Origin: Oxytricha trifallax
Lineage: Eukaryota; Ciliophora; Spirotrichea; Sporadotrichida; Oxytrichidae
Reading direction: 5' to 3'
DNA length: 64,000 nucleotides
NCBI GenBank assembly: GCA_000711775.1
Contig: ARYC01017027.1
Span: 186,001-250,000 of the forward strand
Position 1 is the stretch's first letter. Every line of letters starts with the position of its first letter. The notes under the pieces were generated by a model. The model was not told the origin of the DNA. It did not search any database and was given only the letters and a program-made list of their open reading frames with translations. A program made the position numbers and the translations under genes. Positions 15,018 to 27,200 of the stretch are shown one piece after another.

Positions 15018-15048
<31 letters not shown>

Positions 15049-18000
15049 CTACCAGATGCTTTATCTTTTCTGAGTTATTCATGCATTTTTCTTAGCATGT
15101 CTCTATCCTTTTCATACTTGTTTTTGTCCTCTTGTTCTTTACTTAATTTTTCCTGAGCTTTTCTCTATTTAAATAAATATTTGGTTGGCTTTAAAAACTT
15201 AGTGCAAGACTAACTTATTTATGAAGCTAATAAATAGATATGTTTTAGTGAAGCAATAAGATATAGAATAAATGGCTTAAATTTAATATTATATAAATAA
15301 ATTTAAATGGAATAGAATTTAAGAAACTATAATAATTAAACGAATTATTGAGGTTGTAGATATTTTAATTTGAAAATTTAAACTAACTAGTATTTTATAC
15401 TGGAAAAAGACCTAATATATCAAATTAATAATAATAGAAGATATTTAAAGTAAATAATTACAAGATAAAAAATATATTAGAAATAATCTTTCACAGCTAC
15501 TGTTAAGGGAGAATAAGCATAGACATTGATCTTTTCTCTATTTGATTTCTTAAGCTTACTTTCTAATTTCTTCAGTTGATGGTTTTGTTTGTTACCTAAT
15601 GTTTTTCTATGAATTTTGTTCATTTAAAGTGTTTGAACTTTATGGTACTCTTGAGGACTTGTCTGTGATGTTGAATGCCTTATGAAATCCTTTGATCTTC
15701 TTCCTGTATTTATTTGGATCATGACATTGAATGTAGTCTAAGATGTCATCTCTGTGATCATCATCGGTCTTGCTTTCAAACTCTTCTTTCTCTTTTAGCA
15801 GTTTTGTAAGTTCTGCTTAAACTGGATCTATGATGGTCTCACTTTAATCTTTTTACAGATTTGGAGATTACCCACCTAGTAAATGATCAGTTTCATCAAT
15901 TTAGTCAAGTAATTAAGTATCTATTTTTACAGGCTTCTTATTAGTACCTTAAGACAATTTGACTACTGATTTGAGAACGTTAAGAGCTTTTTAAGTATTT
16001 GTTTTTATTATTTGGGGATCGTCTTGCTCTATAACTTTATTGGGACTATTTTCTAGCATTGATTTATCTGTTTCTAGTCTATCTTCATCTTAATGCTTGT
16101 TGTTGCTTTTACCAGACTTGTTTGAGGATTTTGAGCTTTTTCTAGATTTGCTCTCTCTTTTAGATTTTTGTGAGGAATTAGTTCTACTTCTTTCAGTCTC
16201 TTTTTAAACTCTCTTATCTGCTGAATTTTCCCTTGATTTGCTCTTTTCCATATTTAAGTAACTATTTGGAATATCTGTCTTTTGATTTATGCTTTTGGTT
16301 GTTGTAGGTTGACTTGTAACTTTAGATTAAACTTTAAGATGCTTTTGAATATCATTGATCTTTTTGTCGATTTCTTCAAGCTTTTCTTTGTTAATTTCTT
16401 TTCCAATCTTTGTCATTCATATTTCTCTAAAATGTATGGCTTAAATCTATAGAAATTTTATAATTGATTGAAGAAAAGAACTATTCAAATTTATGAGGTT
16501 TATGACTAATAGAAGTCTTTTTAAATATCTCTGTGATTTTCGATTTCTAAAGTGGTATATCAAAGTCCTTGCAGAATTTCATGTACTCTCCTAAGTCAAC
16601 TTCATTCATAATCTCCTTCAGATCATCAAACTGTTTGTTCTAGGGAATATGCTGTCTTGAATAAAAGTGGAAAATCTCCTGCATTCCTCTCTTTCTCAAA
16701 TCATTAATATCCTCTTTGGCTTTTTCTTATAATTATGCTGGAATATCACTTTCTTTTCTTGAGTAGCTCTGCATTTAATTCCTAAGATTGTCCAAGAGCC
16801 TATTTACCTCCTTCAGTTCTTTTTCGTTCTTATACTTCTTCTATTTAATAATCTCCTCATAGTCCTTAATAGTTTAAGCTAAGTGTGATTTAAAGAAATC
16901 ATTCTCTTTCTCTTCATTTTTTATAACCTCTTCAGCTTCTTTGTCTCTCAAGTCTGGGCTCTCATTTTTATCAGGTTCAGTTGCTTGAAAAAAGAAATCA
17001 TCAAGTTCATTAAATGTATTCTACAGGTCTTACTTTTCTTGTTCCTACTTCTATAAGAACCTCTCATATTCATCATCAGTAGGCTGAATTACGACATTCA
17101 GCTCTTTTGAGAAGAATTTATCAATATGATATATGAAAAAGTCTTGCTTGAAACTTTTTCCTTCTTCTTTTGCGGATTTTAAGCCATCCTCCAAGAATTT
17201 GACTCTATGCTTCTTGTCATGACGAATTGTGGCGTCTTTCTTAAGCAAGGAAACTTTTCTTTTTAGGTTTTAAGAGAGATTAAGAATCTGTAAGTACATA
17301 TATTGCTCAAAATGTTCTATGCAGAGTTATGAGTTTTCTTTTACTTCTTCTCCACTCTTGTATTAATCATATGTTGCCAAGACTATTCCTATTTATTCAG
17401 AAAGATCTTTCATGAGATTTCTTAATTCTGATAGTTACACTTCTTTTGTCTCTAAGGAACTTTAGTGCTTCTTAGAGTATGTATCAAGAAGGTAATTGAT
17501 TTTTTCTCTGTGAGTTGCAAGCTTAAAACATAGAAGTTGCAAATTTTTGACTCTTAGGATCTCTCTTGGATCATCAGATTTTATTGTATAAGCTGTTTGA
17601 TATCCAACAGGTCTCTGAGGTTTCATTGGACTATTTCTAGCTGCATTTTTTTACTCTAAATATTAAGGATTCTCTCTTGTGAATCTTGTGTATTTATTGT
17701 AGTTTTATATAGACCTGAAGAAGTCATCTAATGATATTGCAAACTTGGTTTTTCCTATTAAAGGTTAATAAGAATAAGTTATAATTTACTAAGAGAAAAC
17801 AGTTAGAATATATATTCTTTGACTGGCTGTAAACTGAGCAATGTGATTTCCTCTAATTTGGCAAAGAGCAGAGACAAATCTTTCACTCTAACCAAATCTC
17901 TCTGAAACACGTTTTCCCCTTCTTTCTTTGAATCTGGTTTAAGAGCCAACTCTTTGAATGTCTCTGTTATGTCATCCTTATTTTCCATTATAGCGTCATC

Positions 18001-18645
18001 CAGCTCTTTCAAGTCTTTCAAATCAAGGATGAGAGGGGACTTGTTATTCTTTTGAAAAGCATCTACAACAGTTAACGTGATTAACATATGTTAATACTAT
18101 ATAGTTGCGAAAATTGGGCGAATAGTTATAAATTCTGAGTTAGTCAATTAACTTATTTTCATACTACAACTTACTGGCAATAGTTTGTGTGATTAAGTTT
18201 GTAGTTGGCAGGTCTCCCCTTATTTTAATCATTTCTCCGGTGAAAATATCCATTACATATGCATCTTTACTATCTTTTTTAGTTTTAGCATTTAATTTAT
18301 TATTATTTGCAACGGACTTGTTCTATGCCCCCTATTTCGAAAAAATTGCACTCGTTAATTCATTTACTGGTTGCTTCATTATAAATACCCTAAGCTTTTT
18401 ATTTAATTATAACTTTGTTATTAGATTGTTATAACAAAATTATGATTACTACTACAAATTTATCTATAAATTCTACTTAAATTATAATTAAAAATTTAAT
18501 AATAATAAACATTTTATTTGGTTTATATTTTTTATGAGCCTTCAGTGATGGTTTAAGACGGTGCTATTTGCAAATTATTATTTGAAATAGGTGGGTTATT
18601 GTTAGGGATAGTAGTTTTACTAGAATTAATAGCTTAAGGCTTCAT
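14733..18645 (-). CDS. Large hypothetical coiled-coil protein with several IESs
   Basis: Assembled on the minus strand from about 18645 to TGA 14733, roughly 1,100 residues. The N-terminal part is Asn/Ser/Lys-rich. The middle has LDLKDLKELDDAIMENKDD, then a long helical region (from FAISLDDFFRSIQNYNKYTR to DFDIPLQKSKITEIFKKTS). The C-terminal half opens MTKIGKEINKEKLEEIDKKI, has a Lys/Ser-rich linker and an acidic end. Two IESs are fully resolved (14952-15050 and 15171-15543). A GT-AG intron lies near 17760-17795. Joints near 16420-16450 and 18090-18190 are not resolved, so the stretch could be two adjacent genes (14733-16416 and about 16420-18645). The helical repeats suggest a ciliary or cytoskeletal role, but no family was recognised. 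Confidence 0.55.
14952..15050. other. IES, 99 bp, (TA)-rich, pointer AGATATA
   Basis: Read on the minus strand, AGATATA flanks a TA-repeat insert (plus-strand copies TATATCT at 14945-14951 and 15044-15050). Removal joins KDKASGR to YNPSNGTGYYQ in frame. The (TA)n run at 15008-15048 is therefore inside an IES. Confidence 0.85.
15171..15543. other. IES, 373 bp, with an unusually long 13-bp pointer
   Basis: The 13-mer CTTTTCTCTATTT is present at 15158-15170 and 15531-15543 (AAATAGAGAAAAG on the coding strand). Removal joins EEIRKQAQEIKQRK to AQEKLSKEQEDKNK, restoring a continuous coiled coil. The insert is AT-rich and shows no gene. Confidence 0.88.
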
Positions 18646-18831
18646 TTTATTATAAATTGTGCACTTAATTATACAAATATAATTTAATATTGATCTTAAT
18701 AGTAGATTCTTACTAATTCTCAACCAATTATTCACTTTACCAGTATAATTTCATTTATTTTACTTACTTTTTTTTATTTTAATGAATCTATGTATCATCA
18801 TAGCACAATATAGTATATTACTAATGAATTA

Positions 18832-19809
18832 ATGTACATTAAACTGAAGAAGCCAAGAGAGGATCAAATAAGGCCACATGATAATAGTGGGAGACACAGC
18901 TCAACCTCGTCTTCTCAATCATCAGCGACAAAGATTCTAGAGCAGTCTATGACCTAAGATAAAGCCCTTGCAGACGCCATAGCTCAGGATGAAGAATGGA
19001 ACAATGAAGAATTAATAGTCAAGACTAAACCAAAGCCAAAGATTGTTGATGATGAAGAGGAAGAGAAGCAAGGATGGGATAATAATCATCAAAATAAAAA
19101 GAGACCTAAAGTCATAGTGATGGAGAAACCAGAACACATAGAGATGATCAAGAAACAACAAGTAAATGTAGACACAAAAGTTTAAACATTAACAGATAAA
19201 CCAGTTGTTTCTTAGATTGTACCACCAGAAGAAGTTAAGCTTCAAGATAAAATTCAGTCATAAGAACCAGCTACAATCGTAGTTAAGCCTGTAATTACAG
19301 ATATTAAGCCAGAAATAATCCAGCCATCAGTAATTCTTCAACAAACTGTGCCAGTAATTTAAGAACAAAAAGCCAAAATAGAACAAGATGTGTAGATATC
19401 AGATACAAACGAAGAAGAACTTCAGAAATAAAAAGATGAAGACTTAAGAAAGAGAGCTTCAGATTTGCTATCCAAATAAAAAGTAGAACAGGAAATCAAA
19501 AAGAAGCAAGAAGAAGAGTAGAAACAAAAGGAACTAGTGGAGTAAGAGTTGAAAAAGAAGCAAGATGGAGAAGAGGAATCTAAGAAACTTAAGGTTGAGG
19601 AATATACTGTCACTGATGCAGATATGCGCACTTAGTATACAAAAATAAAATTATTACCAATATTGATTATTGTGATTATGAAAGATAAAGGTATGCTTAA
19701 TTAGTTAAGATTTCGTAAAATTTATGAAGAATTTAAATTATTATTTTTTTACTCTTTAAAAAGAATTCAAAAATTGTTAGGACCCACTAATTCTTTTAGA
19801 TTATGCTGA
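18832..19809 (+). CDS. Glu/Lys/Gln-rich hypothetical protein
   Basis: An uninterrupted 325-codon frame from ATG 18832 to TGA 19807. It begins MYIKLKKPREDQIRPHDN, has a Ser-rich patch, an acidic segment and Pro/Val/Gln-rich repeats (VVKPVITDIKPEIIQPS). The coiled-coil section (LRKRASDLLSKQKVEQEI...) is followed by a hydrophobic, less typical C terminus from about 19640. That last part may be an unremoved insert. The Pro/Val/Gln repeats resemble those in the tail of the next gene (ITQPVIKDSTPQPIIK). No known domain. Confidence 0.6.
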
Positions 19810-20018
19810 ATCAAATATTAGAATTTAGAAAATTGATTAACCCTTTTTAACTAACATTTAAATCTAATTTATAAATATAGGAGGAGTTTTTTTCTTTCAT
19901 ATTATTATTTTAAAAAGTCATTTGACTTATAATTTTAATCTATTCATAAGTCTCTAAATTATATGAAATTTGAAATTTTGTTCTTCAATTGTTATTAAAA
20001 TTTTAAGAAAAAAATTGA

Positions 20019-21104
20019 ATGACAGTGTTAGAGTTTACTACAGTGTATCAAAATTTAAAGAAATGCATTATATTGGGAGATCAAGGCATTGGAAAGTCTT
20101 CACTAGTATACCAATTGAGTACCCTCACCATGAAGAAAATAAACATAAAACCCACAGATGACACATACTATTTTAAATGCTAAAACACAGGAAGCATTGG
20201 GGATTTCTAGTTTATAGATGCACAGATGAGTAAAGTCAAGACTAAAGACAGTGACTATATTAAAGAGAGCAGATGTGTTATTATTGGGTTTAATAGCTCA
20301 AATGAATAGAGTTTTGCTAATATTAAAACTGTTTGGATGCCACTCATTCAATCAATAAAAATGAACATAAGAGACTGTATTTTATAATCATTATATATAA
20401 TAGAATAACAAGCCACCAAGAATACATAGAAGTTTGGAATAATACTGTTGAACATATCCTTTGATGATAAGGAATGTCAATTTTCACATAAAGTAGCTCT
20501 GTTGGCAAGAGGATTAGGTTTAATGGGCAAGATAATACAGTACAATCAGAAAAAGCAAATAAATATATAATTCTTAGCCCATTGTTTAAATGTATAAGAA
20601 TTTAAGAATCTTATCAACCCAGATCAGGGCATAAAAGACTTAACTAAAATGATTGATTAATGTCTCAACTAAAACATAGATGAGCTAGTCATCGAACCAC
20701 CAAAGACATAACCGCTTTCTTAACCTACTCTGATTGAAAGTGTTAAATAAGAAGCGCAAACCATTATTAAAGGCAAAGAAGAAGTAAAAATAGACAACTC
20801 AATTACTCAACTAAAATCTTAAATCACTCAGCCAGTAATAAAAGACTCAACTCCTCAACCAATTATAAAATAAAGTGTCATAGAGGAAGAAAAGCTATCA
20901 ACCATAACACTAGAAAAGAAAGATCAGCAGTCAATTGATGATGCAATTGCAGAAGAAAAGTTAAGGAAGTTAATTGAAGATAATAAATAATCGAGAACCA
21001 TTGAGGTTAAGAATCAAAGTGAGACAATTAAACAGGATAAGAATAGTGATAAAAAGAAAAAAGTTAAAGACGCAGAAGATTCTTATGATGAAGATTTCGA
21101 GTGA
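20019..21104 (+). CDS. Divergent Rab-like small GTPase with long charged tail
   Basis: An uninterrupted frame of 362 codons (ATG 20019, TGA 21102). Residues about 17-25 form a P-loop, GDQGIGKSS, followed by LVYQL as in Ras-superfamily switch regions. The G3 position reads DFQFIDAQ instead of a canonical DTAG, and where NKxD is expected the sequence has ILLNISFDD, so nucleotide binding by the usual base-recognition motif is doubtful. The GTPase-like part spans about 190 residues. It is followed by about 160 residues of Gln/Pro/Glu/Lys-rich tail ending SYDEDFE. There is no C-terminal prenylation cysteine. It has no intron or IES, unlike its neighbours. Rab-like ciliary GTPases are the nearest idea, but subfamily is unresolved. 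Confidence 0.65.
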
Positions 21105-21159
21105 AAGATTTATCAAGTTACTATAAATTTAAGAAAGAATTTCAATTTTAATGGAAATA

Positions 21160-24100
21160 TTGCTCATTTATCGCTTTTATGATGCAATTCTCTTAAGTTT
21201 AATAAGTTAACTGACCATCTTATCAATTTCAAGTACCTTTTTTAAATCAAGTTTCTTCTAACAATTCTAACTCACTTAATCACACTCTGCTTTACTCATA
21301 TTACCAATACCTTTAAAGATATTCATTGATCTTAGTTACTCATTCATTCTCTGCATTACTTTAGCTTTACTTTGTTCAATCTCTTAAAAAGTTTACTTGA
21401 AATATGTTTGAAGCAGATTTCCATTGTATTTGTGAGGGAGGAATGGAAACTTAGGATTAGTTACGGTTAGATCTTTCAATTCTTGAAGTTTCTGAATAAT
21501 AATTGGGTCGTGAACATGGACTTAAGATGGCATATTGACTGATCTCGAGTCAGACTGAGAAGTATATCTTAATAAATAAAAAATATTATTAGTAGCATCC
21601 CTTTCATCCTCTTCATCTACTTCTTCCTGGATTTCATCCAGTTTAACTTTAAGCTTCTTGTGTTTATCATCCTTTTTCTTCTTATCCTTAGACTTCGATT
21701 TTGCCTGTTTATCCTTATGTGGTGATTTAGACTTCTTCTTTTCAGAATCCGAGCTTTTTGAGCTTTTTTACATTTCCTCTTAAGAAAGACTGATGGTATT
21801 TTTGTCTTTCACTGGACTTTTAGATTTTCTGTCTTTTTTCACAAGCTCGTCATCGTCATGTTTATCTTCCTCAGTTGTGTTAGATTGTTCGGGAGTGCTG
21901 CTCCTTGATTTAGACTTTTTCTTCTTATCCTTTTTGTCCTTCTTGTCTTTCTTATCCTTCTTATCCTTTTTATCCTTCTTTTTCTTATCTTTTTTATTTG
22001 GAGAGGGAATATATTCAATTTCCTTGACAATTGGTATTTCATCATCATCGTCTTCAAACACTCCTGCTCTGGACTGCTTGTTACTTACAATTTTTGGCTT
22101 TTGAGATTCAAAGCGGTCTTTATTTTAGTTTACAATAAAGACTTGCTCAATTTCTAGTCCCTGGTTATAGTGAAAATTAGATAAAATACTATCAACACAA
22201 ATATTGCAATATTCTTTTCATCTCCAGAAGAGCTAGATGATGATGAAGACGATGACTTAGATCTTTTCTTCTTATTATTTATAAAATTAATAAAATTATA
22301 ATATGATATCATTATTATATCCTTCTTTTTCTTTTTATCTTTCTTATCTTTCTTGTCTTTCTTCTTTTTCTTTTTGTCACTTTTTTCTTCGTGTTAGTCT
22401 TTGTCCAGAGCTTTAATGTCATTGATTATTGAGTTTTCTTCAATCAGTGATGCATCAATTTCTTCTTTCAGTTTTCTTTCTCTTTCCTCCTTTTCGGCTC
22501 TTTCCTTCTCCTTTTATTCTTGTTCTTACTTCATCTTCTCTATTTGTTGCTCTTATTCAAGTTGTTTCTTCATTATTTCATCAAGTTTCTTCTGTTCCTC
22601 TTCTCTGATTTTCTTAATCTCCTCCATATACAAGTCGTTTTAGTTAATTTCTTAATGATTTCCCTATCCTTTTCCTACTTCTGCAACATCCACTCTTAGT
22701 TTCTTAGAAACTCCTTCTGTATCTTTGAGTTCCTCTTCGTACTGCCTTTGTAAGTCAAGCATTCTCTTTTCTTTTTCCTCCAACTCCTATTGCAACTTTT
22801 AAAACTTCAAATCAAATAGTTCGCTCATCTCCTTCTCAACATTGGCTTTGATTTCATTCTTAAAGGCTGTATCCTTCTGTATTTGAAGTTCTTCTTGGTC
22901 TAGTTTCTTCTCATCGTCATCAATCAAATTGGTGATGTGAGACTGCACATCTTAAACCAGTCTCTCCTCCTGTTGTTTGAGTTAACTTACAACTTAATTC
23001 TTGAAGTCTTCTATCATAAACTCGTAGGTTTTAATGGTTTCTTGGACCTCCTCGCTTTATTAGACAACTTGCTCTTTGTTAGAAATAAGTAAATCTTATA
23101 CAGTTTCTAGCTTAGACGTTTACTTCAACTGTGTTAGTTCTTAATGCAGTTTGAAGAAATCTGTCTAGAATTTATCAACCACTTCTTCCTTCAATTTCTC
23201 AATAAAGTCCTCTTCATCAAATTGATTCTATTGAGAGCCAATTTTGTTTTTCAAATTGTTCATTAATTGCAAGTTTTCCTTGTCTCTCAATTCTTCCTCA
23301 AAGTATTTCGTGTGACGCTTCTTGTAATGTGAAACTAGGAAATCATTGTTCATAAAATATTTGAAGCAAAGTACACAACGAAACACCTCGGTATTTTGTG
23401 AAAGTGAAGTTGCTTGCATGGGATTCTTCAAGATTTTCTCGTAGGTTTTTATCGCTTGCTTCTTTTGCTTTAGTTTGTTTCGGATGTCATTAATTCTAAT
23501 TTGATTTTACTTTACTTGCTCTTCTAATTATACAGCATTGTTGTAGTGAAATTAAAGGAGTTATGAATATAAATTAAAATAATATAGAAATTAGATTAAT
23601 ATTAAAAACCTTCTAAAATTTGTATTCCCTTTCAATACCTTGACAATACCCTTCTGCAAATTTCTATTGTTAAATTTAAATAAAACTATTTAAATATCCT
23701 TACTTAAGTATAAAGCAGATACTCAGTGGTGAGTTGTCCTAATTTGAACAACTTGACAATATTTTTATCCTTGATTCTTTTGAGATCGCTTTTTTCAATC
23801 CTGGCAAATGTCACATTCTGCAAAAGTATCTCTAATTAACCAATATCAACTGAGGTAACTAGCTTGTCCAAGTCTGTAGTCTCAAGTGCATGCCAGTCTA
23901 AAGCAGCACGTTTTTCTGAAAAAGTGAATAGAGGTGGAGGATTCAAAACCCCAATACCTCTTAATTAGATATTTTAGTGGTTTTATTTGTTTGGTAAAGT
24001 TGGGGTTTCTAATGAAAATGCATTATAATTAATTGAATTTGATAAAAATAAATGAATTAGATTTAATTAATCATGCCTGTTATTTGCCTGATTGAAAAGT

Positions 24101-24254
24101 ACAATTGCTACAATTTTTTCATTCCTTTGTTACGCCTTGGTCAGTTTCCAAAGACTGTTCTTGCCAGATGCAACACCTGTAAAATATAATTTTTTATATA
24201 TATCTTTTGTAACTTACATTTAAATGAATGACATTGCAACTTTTGATCAGACAT
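21160..24254 (-). CDS. DZIP1: DZIP1/Iguana-like C2H2 zinc-finger coiled-coil protein
   Basis: DZIP1 proteins act at the ciliary transition zone and in Hedgehog signalling. The minus strand encodes the DZIP1 N-terminal domain (RAALDWHALETTDLDKLV...ILLQNVTFARIE...LGQLTTEYLLY), then a C2H2 finger (FRCVLCFKYFMNNDFLVSHY followed by KKRH), then a long coiled coil, then Lys/Asp and Ser-rich repeats (DKKDKK type) at 21700-22400. Introns lie near 23590-23720 and 24195-24240. An insert, probably an IES, lies near 22270-22320. The N-terminal exon begins MSDQKLQCHS at 24254. The C terminus reads LIKLKRIAS at about 21185 with no TGA until inside the convergent GTPase gene, so the true end is uncertain. 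Confidence 0.8.
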
Positions 24255-27200
24255 ATTTTCAATCATTATTTATTTAATTATAATATTCAAAACAATTCAC
24301 TTTATTTAAAAATTTCATTATTGTCACTTAATGTTTTAATTAACTATTAATCATATAAATTAAAATATTCAACTAATTTATTTTAATATTTATAATTGTG
24401 ACTAAGGATTATATATTTTATAAGGATGTATTATATTAATTAAATAGTTATCATCCCTAAAAATGTAACTTATCGTGAATTGTATGCTTTATTTTTAATA
24501 TCAAATAAAAAAGATCTATATTGTAATACTCATTTTTATCGGGAATAATTTTTATTTAAATTAATAATTCAATTATAAATTTATATTTTGAAAAAAATTT
24601 GATAAATAATTGATAGTATGAATAATAGTAAATTTAAATCTATTTTAAAATTAAAGTCACTTATGAAAAGTAACTTGAAGTAGATAAGAAAAAAATAAAA
24701 TTAATAAATATCTTAATAGACAAACTTACAATATTAATGAAGAAACTAGCATTTAGAATATCTAAGGATTAATGAATAAACATAAAGAAATCTAACTATT
24801 AAATAAAGTTGATTTATATGTCGAGAAAGTGCCATAGAGCGCAGCAGTAACTATATGAAAAATTACACGACATCATTTTCTATATTTTAGGTCTTCTTTT
24901 ATATTAAAAACAATTTCATGATAAGATATAATAAATTGGATTTTGAAGTTGCATTCTTGATCATGGTAAAAGCTTTCATCTGAAGTCTCATTGTATCTAT
25001 AACCATTCAATTGGATGTATATGCTTTTCCAAGATTATTTAAAAACATAAGCACTGTAATTTTTGCTCTCTTAGATAAAATATTTGTGATAATAAATTTT
25101 AGATTTGATTATTGCCAAAACATAATTTATTTGTCTAGAGTTTTAAATTGAAATATTTTAACAATATTTTAAATTAAAATATTAATTTCACTATTTCTTA
25201 ATTATAAAGATTTTTAATCTCAATAAGTACCCTTTCTACATTTAATTTTAATTTGTATTAATTATCCACTTTCATCAGTGATTATTTCCTTGATCTCTTC
25301 GTATTTAATAACCTCAAATATAATATTTTTATAGATTTTTTATTTTTAAATATACTTATTAAATGCATATTAGTAATTAAAATTTAATATTTATCATGTT
25401 ACTAAAAAGAGAAGGAAAAAAAAACTTCTGCTCTAAATTGTTTGTGAAAGCATAGTAATATATTAAATAGCATGCTTAAAATGATAAATCAAATAAAATT
25501 ATATGAAAATATAAAAAGCTTCTACTTACTATATAAATACTATGGTATTGTGTTTTCTTTCTAAATAAAATTAACTAATAGCTTCTAATAAGGCAAGATA
25601 CTATTTTTTATATGAAATTTTATATCTGAGTTTAATTGATTCTTATATAATATAAAAAAATAATTATTGCTAAATATTATTAAGATTTATTTTACCTTAA
25701 GTTATTATCTATCTATCTCTATTATTAAGATTTATTTATACTGTTGTTCATTAATTGTTTTATAAGCTTTTGTTTTTATTTCTCAAATGATATAATGAGA
25801 AAAAAAAGAAATTAGAATTGAATTGATAAAATGAAGTATTATAGGATATTTAATTATTACTTTTTATTAAAAGAAAATTTCTAAAGAGGGACAATATATG
25901 CTATTTTTATAATTTAATTCCAAAGATCTTTTTTATATAATTTTAAAAATTTAATCTAGTTATATTTCTCTAAGTTATACATTATAATAGTCAAAAGTAA
26001 AGCTCAGTTAACAGTTAATTATCCTATTTATGAAATGTGTTCTTTATTCAAAAAATAAATCATTTGTATTTAAATATAAAATTAAATTAAATTTAATAAA
26101 CTTTTTGGTTTTATATTTCCATGTTTACTCATTCATTTTATATATTAATAAATTAAAATCTTATTTATTTAAATTAATCAATTAATATATAATAATAAAA
26201 AACAATAAGGAAGTATGAGAATTTATAATTAATATTTCAATACTAAATATGATAATCTTAATTAATGATTTAAGAATTATTTTTTTAAAAAAACTAGTTT
26301 TCATGAGTTTCGAACTCTGATCAAAATTAAAATCCTCACGCGCATTTCATTTTAATTTATGACTAATAATAGCTTTCTATTATCTGTTTGATATTATATA
26401 CGCTCTAAATATTATTTTCAATTCTATTATACCATGCTAATGTATTACAGCGCGAGTTTTAAAATATTATAGAGAAAAACTTGAAAATTAAGAGGAAGTC
26501 ACTTAAGTGAAAAGCTGAAGAATAAACAGGATTTACATGCTACTACAATAAAACTATGAATTACTGCACAGTAAAACAAAGATTGTGCATAATTAAATTA
26601 AGAGATCATAAAATAGGCAAATTAAAAAAATTGAAATTACTTATCGAAGAAAATATAGTAAAACTAAGAAAAAAACAATATTAAACATTATTGATGAATT
26701 TGAAGCTACAAAGAATGAAGAAGAATAATTAAAGACAGTGGACATCATATTTATAAATAATTGACTGTTTAAATTATTAATTTTATTACTAATCACTTTA
26801 TCTCTATTGATTTTATTCCTTAATTATAAATTGGATTAAACTAAATTTATAAATAAGAGGATAGATAACATGCAAAAAGAGAGGAGTATTGAAAACCAAT
26901 TTTGGTCCGAGTAAAAAAGAAGCTATTGGGAAGAGTTCTACCAAGAGTGGAGACATAACTACATGTTACCAGGAAATTACATCTCAGACCATAATATTGA
27001 AACCTTCATAAAGCAAATTTAAGAACTATAGTTTAACTTAATTAGGCTAAACTACTTAATTTTGACCCCAATTTCTTAGAGAGAGAGAGCAAGGTATTGC
27101 ATATATATGTAGAAGACAATAGGGAACATGAACTGGAAGTTGGATAATAGCAAGTACTGGAGATGACTGAGGACATCTTAATTCCAGTTTCTGTTTAGAA

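Noticed and set aside
15008..15048. (TA)n microsatellite as a stand-alone repeat feature
   Set aside because: It lies wholly within a 99-bp IES bounded by AGATATA, so it is described as part of that insert.
18189..18434. Hydrophobic plus-strand frame that looks like a membrane protein
   Set aside because: The minus strand of the same stretch reads as Lys/Asn-rich coding sequence continuous with the large minus-strand gene.
21793..22104. Ser/Phe/Leu-rich plus-strand frame
   Set aside because: It is the antisense of the Lys/Asp repeats of the DZIP1-like protein.
26290..26360. Possible tRNA gene on the minus strand
   Set aside because: A T-arm-like hairpin is present, but no matching acceptor stem or anticodon arm lies at the right distance.
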